Of a DNA stretch of 64,000 nt, positions 53,799-63,956 are shown piece by piece; position 1 is the stretch's first letter, and every line of letters begins with the position of its first letter. The stretch is from contig NZ_WUEY01000002.1 of the NCBI RefSeq assembly GCF_010668395.1, positions 372,001 to 436,000 of the forward strand, in the 5' to 3' direction. The stretch is from Martinezella lusitana (GTDB lineage Bacteria; Pseudomonadota; Alphaproteobacteria; Rhizobiales; Rhizobiaceae). Below the pieces are notes generated by a model, which saw only the letters and a program-made list of their open reading frames with translations, made no database searches and had not been told where the DNA came from. The position numbers and the translations under genes are program-made.

Positions 53799-55051
53799 TG
53801 AGCCCTGAGGCTTCCCTGCCGAGGATACTCGTCATCGGAACCGGTGACACCAAATGCGACGAACTGCAATTCATGGCATCCGTCATAGAGGAAGCCGGCG
53901 GCCAGCCGGTCATGATGGATGTCAGCATTCTCGGCGATCCACCCTACACTCCCGATTATTCCAAGCATGATATAGCCAAGGCCGCCGCGACCACCATCGG
54001 GGAAATCACCGAAAGCGGCGATGAAAACAGCGCCATGGCAGCCATGGCGAAGGGCGCATCGGCTCTGACCCGGCGTCTCTATGAGGACGGACAGGTCGAC
54101 GGCGTGATCGTGCTCGGCGGCTCGATGGGCACGGATCTGGCGCTCGATGTCGCCGCGGTCCTGCCGCTCGGCGTCCCGAAATTCGTGGTCTCCACCATCG
54201 CCTACTCCCATCTCATTCCACCCGAACGTATCGCCCCGGACCTGATGATGATCCTGTGGGCCGGCGGTCTCTATGGTCTGAACAGTATCTGCCGTTCTGT
54301 CCTGTCGCAGGCCTGCGGCGCGGTCGTAGGAGCGGCAAAGCATGGCAGCAGGCCCGATCACAAGCGCCCGCTCGTCGGCATGACCTCGCTCGGCTCGTCC
54401 TGCCTGAAATACATGAAATATCTGCGGCCCGAGCTTGAAAAGCGCGGTTATGACGTTGCCGTGTTCCACTCCACCGGCATGGGCGGACGAGCCTACGAAG
54501 CGATCGCCTCCCAGGGCGGCTTTGCTGCCGTCTTCGACTTCTGCATCCAGGAAGTCAGCAATCATCACTACGGCTCCGTGGTCACCTCCGGACCGGACAG
54601 ACTCGAGAATGCCGCCCGCGCCGGCATTCCGCAGATCGTCGCGCCCGGCGCAGTCGACATGGTCGATCTTCAGGCTTGGCAGGCACTCCCGGAGATTTTC
54701 GCCGACCGTCCGTATCACGCCCATAACCGGCTGATCGGATCGGTAACGACATCGCCGGAGGGGCGCCGCGAAGTCGCCCGCTTGATCGGACAGAAGCTCG
54801 CACGCTCCGACGCGAGGATCGCCTTCCTGCTGCCGACCGAAGGGTTGCAGGAATGGGACAAGCCGGATGAGCCGCTGCATGACCCGGAAGGCCTCGACGC
54901 TTTTCTCGATGAGATGCGGCACGCCATTCCATCCTCCGTCGCCCTGCAGGAAGTCGATGCCCATATCAACGCGCCGGCCTTCTCCGCCGCCGCACTCGCC
55001 ATCTTCGACACCTGGGTCGCAGAGGGCGTCATTCCGGAGGGACGGCCATGA
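53798..55051 (+). CDS. Tm-1-like ATP-binding domain protein (UPF0261)
   Basis: A 417-residue protein of the UPF0261/Tm-1-like family. Family text: LVIGTGDTKCDELQFMASVIEEAGG at the start, VIVLGGSMGTDLALDVAAVLPLGVPKFVVST near 105-135, and GMTSLGSSCLKYM near 192-205. In plants the N-terminal Tm-1 domain binds viral replicase; in bacteria the role is unknown. The usual bacterial partner, a TIM-barrel protein, is not present here. Its start overlaps the iclR stop by one base and its end overlaps the HAD gene by four, so all three are coupled. Confidence 0.85.
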   Translation: MSPEASLPRILVIGTGDTKCDELQFMASVIEEAGGQPVMMDVSILGDPPYTPDYSKHDIAKAAATTIGEITESGDENSAMAAMAKGASALTRRLYEDGQVDGVIVLGGSMGTDLALDVAAVLPLGVPKFVVSTIAYSHLIPPERIAPDLMMILWAGGLYGLNSICRSVLSQACGAVVGAAKHGSRPDHKRPLVGMTSLGSSCLKYMKYLRPELEKRGYDVAVFHSTGMGGRAYEAIASQGGFAAVFDFCIQEVSNHHYGSVVTSGPDRLENAARAGIPQIVAPGAVDMVDLQAWQALPEIFADRPYHAHNRLIGSVTTSPEGRREVARLIGQKLARSDARIAFLLPTEGLQEWDKPDEPLHDPEGLDAFLDEMRHAIPSSVALQEVDAHINAPAFSAAALAIFDTWVAEGVIPEGRP

Positions 55052-55698
55052 CAAAGGAACGTGCTCTTATCCTCGACTTCGGCGGCGTCGTCACCCGCAC
55101 CCTGTTCGAAACGCACGACATCACCGAACGCACGCTCGGACTTCCGAAGGGGTCGCTGACCTGGCTCGGACCGTTCGATACGACGACGGACCCGCTCTGG
55201 GTCGCGATGCAGAACCGCGAGATCACCGAACGGGACTATTGGCTGACGCGCACCGGCGAGGTCGGCAAAATGGTCGGCGAAAACTGGACCGACATGCAGA
55301 CCTTCGTGCGCCGGGCGCGCGGCGCCGAGCCGGAACTGGTTCTGCGTCCCGAAGCCCGCGACGCCATCCTGCGCGCCAAGGAGGCCGGTCTCAAGCTCGC
55401 CATCCTGTCGAACGAACTCGACCTGTTCTACGGCGTCGAGTTCCGCGAGCGTTTTCCGCTGATCGACCTTTTCGACGTCATCGTCGATGCCACCTACACG
55501 AAGATCCTCAAGCCCGATCCGCGCGCCTACGAACTCGTTCTTTCCGAGCTCGACCTGCCGCGCGAGGCCTGCGTCTTCGTGGACGACCAGAAGAAGAACA
55601 TCGAAGGCGCCGAAGCCGTCAATCTGCCCTATGTGCATTTCGACGTGACCCGACCTGCCGAAAGCTATGCCCGCGCACTTGCCCTGCTGGGGCTCTGA
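55048..55698 (+). CDS. HAD-superfamily hydrolase
   Basis: A 216-residue HAD phosphatase/dehalogenase-type protein. Motif I is LILDFGGVV (nucleophile Asp, with Gly in place of the second Asp as in YihX-type enzymes), motif II SNELDLFYG, motif III Lys in ILKPDPRAYEL, motif IV VDDQKKNIEGAEA. It may dephosphorylate a phosphorylated intermediate made by the kinase in this operon, or recycle a dead-end product. Coupled to the Tm-1-like gene by a four-base overlap. Confidence 0.88.
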   Translation: MTKERALILDFGGVVTRTLFETHDITERTLGLPKGSLTWLGPFDTTTDPLWVAMQNREITERDYWLTRTGEVGKMVGENWTDMQTFVRRARGAEPELVLRPEARDAILRAKEAGLKLAILSNELDLFYGVEFRERFPLIDLFDVIVDATYTKILKPDPRAYELVLSELDLPREACVFVDDQKKNIEGAEAVNLPYVHFDVTRPAESYARALALLGL

Positions 55699-55714
55699 AC
55701 CAAGAGGAATCGAC

Positions 55715-57070
55715 ATGCGTGAAACCAATTTCATCATCGAAAACAATGCCCGCCACCTGTGGCACCCGATGGCTCACCCGGCCGAAATGCAGGCACATCC
55801 GCCGCGCATCGTCAATTCCGGCGAAGGCGTCGAGATCGTCGATATTCAAGGCAAGAAGGTGCTGGACGCCGTCGGCGGCCTGTGGAACGTCAATCTCGGC
55901 TACTCCTGTGAACCGGTAAAGAAGGCAATCCGCGACCAGCTCGACGAGCTTCCTTATTATTCGACCTTCCGCGGCACGACGAACTCGCCGCTGATCGAAC
56001 TGTCCTACGAGCTTGCCGAATGGTTCAAGCCGGATGGATTGAGCCGTTCCTTCTTCACCTCGGGCGGTTCGGATTCGGTCGAGACCTGCCTGCGGCTGGC
56101 GCGCCAGTACCACAAGGTCAACGGCCAGCCGGAGCGCACCAAGTTCGTCGCGCTGAAGAAGGGCTATCACGGCACGCATTTCGGTGGCGCCTCCGTAAAC
56201 GGCAACCAGAATTTCCGCCGCAACTACGAGCCGCTGCTTCCGGGCGTCATCCACCTGCCCGCCCCGTTCACCTACCGCAACCCGTTCAACACCACCGACG
56301 GCGCGGAGATTGCCGCTGCCATCGGCAGGCTCTTCGAGGATGAAATCGCCTTCCAGGGCGCCGACACCATCGCCGCGTTGATCGTCGAACCGGTGCTGGG
56401 TGCCGGTGGAGTCATCGTCCCGCACGAGACCTTCCTGCCGCTGATGCGCGAGATCTGCGATCGTCACGGCATCCTGCTGATCGCCGACGAGGTCATCACC
56501 GCCTTCGGCCGCACCGGTGCCTGGACCGGATCGCGCCTCTGGGGTGTCAAGCCGGACATGATGTCGACTGCGAAGGCCATCACCAACGGCTATTTCCCCT
56601 TCGGCGCCGTGATGATCTCCGACAAGGTCGCCGAGGCCTTCGAGAGCAACAAGAACTCGGTCGGCAACATCGGCCACGGTTACACCTATTCCGGCCATCC
56701 GGTGGGCGCCGCCGCAGCGCTTGCGACATTGAAGGAAACCAGGAAGCTCGACGTGGCCGCCAATGCCGCTGCCCGCGGAGAAGAGCTGCTGGCCGGATTG
56801 AAGGCGTTGCAGAACAAGCATGAATTGATCGGCGACGTGCGCGGCAAGGGCCTGATGTGCGCCATCGAACTCGTCAGCGACCGGGCGAAGAAGAGCGGAG
56901 CTGCCAAGGACGTCGTCCAGAAAGTCCATGACGCGACGTATGAGGCCGGCGTCATGGTCCGCACGTCCGGCGCCAACGTCATCATGTCGCCGCCGCTGAT
57001 CGTGACGGCCGGGGATGTCCAGACGATCCTGACCGCGCTCGACGCAGGTCTCGCCGCCGCGAGGGCCTGA
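55715..57070 (+). CDS. Class III PLP-dependent aminotransferase
   Basis: A 451-residue omega-aminotransferase-type enzyme. The PLP lysine is Lys287 in MSTAKAITNGYFPFG and the cofactor Asp is in LIADEVITAFGRTG near 255-269. The family moves an amino group from an amine or omega-amino acid to pyruvate or 2-oxoglutarate. In this operon it could deaminate a simple phenylethylamine such as tyramine, or a related amine, to the aldehyde. Start at 55715 behind AAGAGGAAT. It is followed with a one-base overlap (TGATG) by a second PLP enzyme. Confidence 0.9.
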   Translation: MRETNFIIENNARHLWHPMAHPAEMQAHPPRIVNSGEGVEIVDIQGKKVLDAVGGLWNVNLGYSCEPVKKAIRDQLDELPYYSTFRGTTNSPLIELSYELAEWFKPDGLSRSFFTSGGSDSVETCLRLARQYHKVNGQPERTKFVALKKGYHGTHFGGASVNGNQNFRRNYEPLLPGVIHLPAPFTYRNPFNTTDGAEIAAAIGRLFEDEIAFQGADTIAALIVEPVLGAGGVIVPHETFLPLMREICDRHGILLIADEVITAFGRTGAWTGSRLWGVKPDMMSTAKAITNGYFPFGAVMISDKVAEAFESNKNSVGNIGHGYTYSGHPVGAAAALATLKETRKLDVAANAAARGEELLAGLKALQNKHELIGDVRGKGLMCAIELVSDRAKKSGAAKDVVQKVHDATYEAGVMVRTSGANVIMSPPLIVTAGDVQTILTALDAGLAAARA

Positions 57071-58356
57071 TGATGTCCGACAATGCAACCCTTATCGCGC
57101 GACGCGAGCGGCTTCTCGGCCGGAACATGTCGCTCTTCTACGACGACCCGGTGCATCTGGTGCGCGGCGAAGGCGTCTGGCTCTGGGACGCCGATGGCCG
57201 CAAGTATCTGGACTGCTACAACAATGTGCCGCATGTCGGCCATTGCCATCCCCGCGTGGTCGAGGCGATCACGCGGCAGGCCTCGACGCTCAACACGCAT
57301 ACCCGCTACCTGCATGAAGGCATTCTCGACTACGTCGAGCGGCTGACGGCGACCTTCGACAAGAGCCTCAATGCCGCGATCCTGACCTGCACGGGCAGCG
57401 AGGCGAACGACGTGGCCTTGCGCATGGCGCAGGCGGTGACCGGCAAGACGGGCGTCATCGCCACCAACCACACCTACCACGGCAATACGGCCGCGGTGTC
57501 GCAACTGTCGACCCGCATGCCCCCGGTCGGAGGCTTTGGCGGCCATGTCCGGCATGTGCCGGCGCCGGATAGCTACCGTCCGCTCGGCGGTGAAGGCGGA
57601 GACGCCTTCACCACGGCTTTCGCAGCCGAAGTCGAGAAGGCGATCGCCTCGCTTCAGGACAGCCCGCACGGCTTTTCGGCCATCATCATCGATCCGTTCT
57701 TCGCCAATGAGGGCTTCCCGGATCTGCCGCCGGGCTTTCTGGACAAGACAGTCGCAGCCGTCCGCAAGGCGGGTGGCCTCGTGATTACCGACGAGGTGCA
57801 GCCTGGTTTCGGCCGCACCGGCTCGCATATGTGGGGCCATCAGCACGCCGGCATCGTCCCCGACATCGTGACGCTCGGCAAGCCGATGGCCAACGGCCAT
57901 CCGGTCGGCGGCGTCATTGCCAATGTCGATACGATAAACGCCTTCCGCAAGGCGTTCCGCTACTTCAACACCTTCGGCGGCAATCCGGTCTCCTGCGCGG
58001 CGGCCATGGCTGTGCTCGACGTGATCGAAGACGAAAACCTTCTCGAGAACGCCCGCAACGTCGGCGAGTACACGCGCGACGCGTTCGATCGGCTTGCCGA
58101 AAAGCATTCGATCATCGGCGACGTGCGCGGCAGCGGCCTCTTCATGGGCACCGAATTCGTGCTGGACAGGCAGACGAAGGAACCGGCCGCCGCACAGGCG
58201 ACCAGGATCGTCAATGAAATGCGCGAACGCGGCGTGCTGATGGGCAAGATCGGCATTCACCAATGCGCCACGAAGATCCGCCCGCCCATGCCGTTCACCA
58301 GGGAGAATGCCGACTTCATGTTGTCGATTTTCGACGACGTCCTGTCCGGCCTGTGA
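57070..58356 (+). CDS. Class III PLP enzyme, likely amino-alcohol-phosphate phospho-lyase
   Basis: A 428-residue PLP enzyme. Lys271 lies in VTLGKPMANGHPVGGV and the cofactor Asp region is VITDEVQPGFGRTGSHMWGH, a combination close to AGXT2 and to ethanolamine-phosphate and phosphohydroxylysine phospho-lyases. N-terminal text (DCYNNVPHVGHCHPRVVEAI) also fits that branch. Those enzymes remove phosphate and ammonia from an O-phosphorylated amino alcohol, giving an aldehyde. An APH-fold kinase gene follows after seven bases, exactly the partner such an enzyme needs. Plain transamination cannot be ruled out. ATG at 57070 or 57073. Confidence 0.75.
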   Translation: MMSDNATLIARRERLLGRNMSLFYDDPVHLVRGEGVWLWDADGRKYLDCYNNVPHVGHCHPRVVEAITRQASTLNTHTRYLHEGILDYVERLTATFDKSLNAAILTCTGSEANDVALRMAQAVTGKTGVIATNHTYHGNTAAVSQLSTRMPPVGGFGGHVRHVPAPDSYRPLGGEGGDAFTTAFAAEVEKAIASLQDSPHGFSAIIIDPFFANEGFPDLPPGFLDKTVAAVRKAGGLVITDEVQPGFGRTGSHMWGHQHAGIVPDIVTLGKPMANGHPVGGVIANVDTINAFRKAFRYFNTFGGNPVSCAAAMAVLDVIEDENLLENARNVGEYTRDAFDRLAEKHSIIGDVRGSGLFMGTEFVLDRQTKEPAAAQATRIVNEMRERGVLMGKIGIHQCATKIRPPMPFTRENADFMLSIFDDVLSGL

Positions 58357-58363
58357 GGCAAGC

Positions 58364-59383
58364 ATGGCTGATCAGTTGCCGCAGACCATCCGCGACGCTC
58401 TGCAGAAGCGTGCGCTGGAGGCACTCGACCATTGGCCGGTAAAGGCCGACGAACCTGTCCTGATGAAATATCGGGAGAATGCCGTCTTTCGCATTACGCT
58501 CGCGGACGGACAGTTCGCGGCGCTCAGGCTGCATCGGCCGGGCTACCACGACGAGACGAGCCTGCGCTCGGAACTGCATTTCATGGCCGCCCTCAAGCTC
58601 GGCGGCCTCGATGTGCCGAGTCCGGTGCCGACGAGCGACCGGCAGAGCCTCGTCCGCCTTCCGGCCAACAGGCATTTCGCCGAACAGCATGCCGACGTGG
58701 TGAGCTGGATCGATGGCGTTCCGCTCGGGCAGAGCGGGACACCGCTCTCGCAATCGGCTGACATGCAGACAAGGGTCTTCTTCCGCATCGGTCACAGCAT
58801 GGCCACCATGCATGAGCTTGCCGACGCCTGGAGACCGCCGGAGCGGTTTCGCCGCCCGGCATGGAACACCGAAGGCCTGGTGGGAGAGAAGCCGCTTTGG
58901 GGACGGTTCTGGGATTGCCAAGGCCTTTCGCCCGATAACGCCGCCGCGCTCTCGGCATTGCGCGGCGAGCTGCGCCGCGCCCTTGCGAACGCGGACAGCC
59001 GAAACCTCGACTATGGGCTGATCCATGCCGATCTCGTGCGGGAAAACATCTTCCTGACGGGAAATGACAGCAATGTCGCCTTCATCGATTTCGACGATGC
59101 GGGGCATGGCTTCCGCCTGTTCGATCTCGCGACGACCTTGCTCAAGAACCGCAGGGAACCCGCCTATCCGGCAATCGAGGAGGCGCTGATATCTGGTTAT
59201 CGCAGCCGCCGTGCGCTCTCCGACGCTGCCTTGGCAAGCCTGCCGCTCTTCATGGTGCTGAGAAGCCTCACCTATATCGGATGGCTCGCCGAGCGCCCGG
59301 AAATTCCGGACGCCGCGGAACGCCTGTCGCGCTACGTCGACGAAAGTCTGGAGATGGCAAGAAAGCTCGATACGGCTGCTTGA
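58364..59383 (+). CDS. APH/hydroxylysine-kinase-like phosphotransferase
   Basis: A 339-residue protein kinase-like-fold small-molecule kinase. Catalytic loop: LIHADLVRENIFL with His221, Asp223 and Asn228; the metal Asp is in AFIDFDDAGHGF near 242-244. In this family are homoserine, choline, ethanolamine and hydroxylysine kinases. Next to a phospho-lyase-like PLP enzyme it probably phosphorylates the hydroxyl of an amino alcohol with ATP. Its ATG at 58364 lies seven bases after the PLP enzyme's stop. It ends the operon; the hpa genes begin 54 bases later with their own control site. Confidence 0.85.
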   Translation: MADQLPQTIRDALQKRALEALDHWPVKADEPVLMKYRENAVFRITLADGQFAALRLHRPGYHDETSLRSELHFMAALKLGGLDVPSPVPTSDRQSLVRLPANRHFAEQHADVVSWIDGVPLGQSGTPLSQSADMQTRVFFRIGHSMATMHELADAWRPPERFRRPAWNTEGLVGEKPLWGRFWDCQGLSPDNAAALSALRGELRRALANADSRNLDYGLIHADLVRENIFLTGNDSNVAFIDFDDAGHGFRLFDLATTLLKNRREPAYPAIEEALISGYRSRRALSDAALASLPLFMVLRSLTYIGWLAERPEIPDAAERLSRYVDESLEMARKLDTAA

Positions 59384-59400
59384 CATCTTTCGTATAATTG

Positions 59401-59412
59401 TTAACGTGTTAA
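59401..59412. promoter_or_regulatory. Operator-like TTAACGTGTTAA before hpaF, third copy of element B
   Basis: A TTAAC/GTTAA inverted repeat 25 bases before the hpaF start, the same core as element B at 45015-45026 and 52889-52900. TATAAT (59393-59398) lies just upstream, so a protein bound here could block the promoter. Confidence 0.6.
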
Positions 59413-59437
59413 GTAAATAAGGGATCGGGAGGACTCA

Positions 59438-59824
59438 ATGCCACATCTCGCCATCGAGTATTCGGCCAATCTGGAAGGCCGCGCCGATATCGGCGCGCTC
59501 TGCGAGCGGCTGTTGAAGACGGTTCTGGAGACCGGCCTTTTCGAGGTCGGCGCCGTGCGTGTTCGCGCCTTTCGCGCCGATCATTATGCCATCGCCGACA
59601 GGCTGCCCGAGAATGCGTTCGTCGATCTGAACTTCCGCATCGGGAAAGGCCGAACAGACGATGAGAAAAAGCGCACCGGCGAAGCAATTTTCGCCGCGGC
59701 CATCGACGTTCTGAGCCCGCTCTTCGAGACGCCGCATTTCGCCCTGTCGCTGGAAATCCGCGAGATCGACGCGGAGCTGAGCTGGAAGAAGAACGCCATC
59801 CATCCGCGGCTGCGCGGCAAGTGA
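59438..59824 (+). CDS. hpaF: 5-Carboxymethyl-2-hydroxymuconate isomerase
   Basis: A 128-residue tautomerase-superfamily enzyme. It has the catalytic N-terminal Pro (after Met removal, PHLAIEYSANL), and SADH-like family text FVDLNFRIGKGRTDDEKK near 68-85. It isomerises 5-carboxymethyl-2-hydroxymuconate in the homoprotocatechuate pathway. GGGAGGACT precedes the ATG. First gene of the meta-cleavage operon; hpaE follows after 43 bases. Confidence 0.9.
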   Translation: MPHLAIEYSANLEGRADIGALCERLLKTVLETGLFEVGAVRVRAFRADHYAIADRLPENAFVDLNFRIGKGRTDDEKKRTGEAIFAAAIDVLSPLFETPHFALSLEIREIDAELSWKKNAIHPRLRGK

Positions 59825-59867
59825 CACCTCCCCTTGGCGGGACGACATAACACCAAAGGAATAGACG

Positions 59868-61385
<1,518 letters not shown>

Positions 61386-61425
61386 GCCGCCAATATAGAT
61401 AAAGACGCATAAAGAGGAGGAACCC

Positions 61426-62406
61426 ATGCCCCTGCCGAAACCCAATCTCTATCCGCCCTTCAACATCGTGCGCCTCAGCCATGTCGAATTCGGCGTCACC
61501 GATCTTGCCAAATCGCGCGCCTTCTATGTCGACACGCTCGGCCTGCAGGTGACGGACGAGACCGCCGATACCATCTACCTTCGGGCACTCGAGGAACGCG
61601 GCCACCATTGCATCGTGCTGAAGAAGTCCGACAAGGCGGAAGCCCGCGACCTCGGCTTCAAGGTGTTCGGCGACGAAGACCTCGACAAGGCGGCGCATTT
61701 CTTCAAGGGCAAGGACCTGCCGGTCGAATGGGTCGAGCGCCCGTACCAGGCGCGGACGTTCCGCACCCGCGATCCGCACGGCATACCGCTTGAATTCTAT
61801 TCGAAGATGGACCGGCTGCCGCCGATCCATCAGAAATACGCCCTCTACAAAGGCGTGAAGCCGCTGCGCATCGACCACTTCAACTGCTTCTCGACCAATG
61901 TCGACGAGAGTGTCACCTTCTACAACGAACTCGGCTTCCGCGTCACCGAATACACCGAGGACGCAGAAACGGGTCGTCTCTGGGCTGCCTGGACGCATCG
62001 CAAGGGCGGCGTCCACGATATCGCCTTCACCAACGGCCGCGGGCCGCGCCTGCACCACACCGCATTCTGGGTGCCGACGCCGCTGAACATCATCGACCTG
62101 CTCGACCTGATGGCGACCACCGGCTGGGTTTCCAACATCGAGCGCGGACCGGGGCGCCACGGCATCTCCAACGCCTTCTTCCTCTATATCCTCGATCCGG
62201 ACGGCCACCGCATCGAAATCTACTGCTCGGACTATCAGACGGTCGATCCCGATCTGGAGCCGATCAAATGGGATCTCAAGGACCCGCAGCGCCAGACACT
62301 TTGGGGCGCACCCGCTCCCAAATCCTGGTTCGAACATGGTAGCGTGTTTTCCGGTGCGGAAGTGGCGGAGCCTGACCTGAAGGCACAGCCGATTATCGCG
62401 CCTTAA
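61426..62406 (+). CDS. hpaD: 3,4-Dihydroxyphenylacetate 2,3-dioxygenase
   Basis: A 326-residue type I extradiol dioxygenase with two vicinal-oxygen-chelate domains (about 15-130 and 145-270). Metal ligands are His151 (RIDHFNCF), His210 or 211 (LHHTAFW) and Glu264 (HRIEIYC), as in the Brevibacterium/Arthrobacter homoprotocatechuate enzymes. It opens the ring of 3,4-dihydroxyphenylacetate beside the two hydroxyls. This is the VOC-type enzyme, not the type II form seen in enteric HpaD. GAGGAGGAACCC before the ATG. Confidence 0.93.
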   Translation: MPLPKPNLYPPFNIVRLSHVEFGVTDLAKSRAFYVDTLGLQVTDETADTIYLRALEERGHHCIVLKKSDKAEARDLGFKVFGDEDLDKAAHFFKGKDLPVEWVERPYQARTFRTRDPHGIPLEFYSKMDRLPPIHQKYALYKGVKPLRIDHFNCFSTNVDESVTFYNELGFRVTEYTEDAETGRLWAAWTHRKGGVHDIAFTNGRGPRLHHTAFWVPTPLNIIDLLDLMATTGWVSNIERGPGRHGISNAFFLYILDPDGHRIEIYCSDYQTVDPDLEPIKWDLKDPQRQTLWGAPAPKSWFEHGSVFSGAEVAEPDLKAQPIIAP

Positions 62407-62474
62407 GCGTTACCCTTGAGAGCGGGCGAGAAACGCCCGCTCCTCATCAACGTTCGCGAGGCGAGGAGGCATTC

Positions 62475-63929
62475 ATGCATTTGAAAGACGCAACATTGTT
62501 CCGGCAGGCAGCATTGGTCGGGGGCGAGTGGATCGAGGCCGATCCCTCTCATGCGATCAAGGTCGACAATCCGGCAACCGGCGAGATCATCGGGCTTGTT
62601 CCCAATCTGGGTGCCGCCGAGACGAAAAAGGCGATTGCCGCGGCCGAGATCGCCCAGAAGGAATGGGCCGCCCGCACCGCCAAGGAGCGCTCCGGCATCC
62701 TCCGGCGCTGGTTCGAGCTGATGATGGAGAACCAGGACGATCTCGGGCGCATCCTGACCGCCGAACAGGGCAAGCCGCTTGCCGAGGCCAAGGGCGAGAT
62801 CGCCTATGGTGCGAGCTTCGTCGAATGGTTCGCCGAAGAGGGCCGCCGCGTCTATGGCGACATCATCCCCGGCCACCAGAAGGACAAGCGCATTCTGGTC
62901 ATGAAGCAGCCGATCGGCGTCGTCGCGGCCATCACCCCCTGGAACTTTCCGAATGCGATGATCACCCGCAAGGCCGGCCCTGCCTTTGCCGCCGGCTGCG
63001 CCATGGTGCTGAAGCCGGCCTCGCAGACGCCGTTCTCCGCAATCGCCATCGCCATCCTCGCCGAGCGCGCCGGCCTGCCGAAGGGCTTGTTCAGCGTGAT
63101 CACGGGTTCGGCTCGCGCCATCGGCGCCGAGATGACCGCAAGCCCGGTCGTGCGCAAACTCACCTTCACCGGCTCGACCGAAGTGGGTGCCGAGCTTTAC
63201 AAGCAGAGCGCGCCGACCATCAAGAAGCTGGGCCTCGAGCTCGGCGGCAATGCGCCCTTCATCGTCTTTGACGACGCCGATCTCGATGCCGCCGTCGAAG
63301 GCGCGCTGATCGCCAAGTTCCGCAACAACGGCCAGACCTGCGTCTGCGCCAACCGTCTCTACGTGCAGGACGGCGTCTATGACGCTTTTGCCGAGAAGCT
63401 GTCCAAGGCTGTCGGCTCGCTCAAGACCGGCAACGGCTTCGACGAGGGCATCAATCTCGGCCCGCTGATCGACGAGGCAGCTCTTGCCAAGGTCGAGGAG
63501 CATGTCGCCGACGCCCTTTCCAAGGGCGGCCGCATCGTCGCCGGCGGTCATCGCCACCAGCTCGGCGGACGCTTCTACGAGGCGACCGTGCTCGCCGATG
63601 TCACGCCATCGATGGCCGTCGCCAGGGAAGAGACCTTCGGGCCGGTCGCTCCGCTCTTCCGCTTCAAGGACGAGGCCGATGTCATTACCCAGGCCAACGA
63701 CACCGAGTTCGGCCTTGCCTCCTATTTCTATGCCAAGGATCTCGCCCGCGTCTTCCGGGTCGCCGAGGCGCTGGAATACGGCATGGTCGGGGTCAATACC
63801 GGCCTGATCTCGACGGCCGAAGCCCCCTTCGGCGGCGTCAAGCTCTCCGGCCTCGGCCGCGAGGGGTCCCGCTACGGCATCGAGGAATTCACCGAAATCA
63901 AATATGTCTGCCTCGGCGGCGTCGTCTGA
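62475..63929 (+). CDS. gabD: Succinate-semialdehyde dehydrogenase
   Basis: A 484-residue NAD(P)-dependent aldehyde dehydrogenase of the GabD type. Catalytic Cys is in NNGQTCVCANRLYVQ, Glu in GLELGGNAPFIVF, with TPWNFPNAMITRKAGPAFAAGC as the cofactor region. Succinic semialdehyde is the end product of homoprotocatechuate cleavage, so the gene completes the pathway by making succinate. It follows hpaD after 68 bases in the same direction. The gene symbol is by function; gabD paralogues are common. Confidence 0.9.
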   Translation: MHLKDATLFRQAALVGGEWIEADPSHAIKVDNPATGEIIGLVPNLGAAETKKAIAAAEIAQKEWAARTAKERSGILRRWFELMMENQDDLGRILTAEQGKPLAEAKGEIAYGASFVEWFAEEGRRVYGDIIPGHQKDKRILVMKQPIGVVAAITPWNFPNAMITRKAGPAFAAGCAMVLKPASQTPFSAIAIAILAERAGLPKGLFSVITGSARAIGAEMTASPVVRKLTFTGSTEVGAELYKQSAPTIKKLGLELGGNAPFIVFDDADLDAAVEGALIAKFRNNGQTCVCANRLYVQDGVYDAFAEKLSKAVGSLKTGNGFDEGINLGPLIDEAALAKVEEHVADALSKGGRIVAGGHRHQLGGRFYEATVLADVTPSMAVAREETFGPVAPLFRFKDEADVITQANDTEFGLASYFYAKDLARVFRVAEALEYGMVGVNTGLISTAEAPFGGVKLSGLGREGSRYGIEEFTEIKYVCLGGVV

Positions 63930-63956
63930 GGCTAAGGGAAGGCCCGAGATAAAAGC

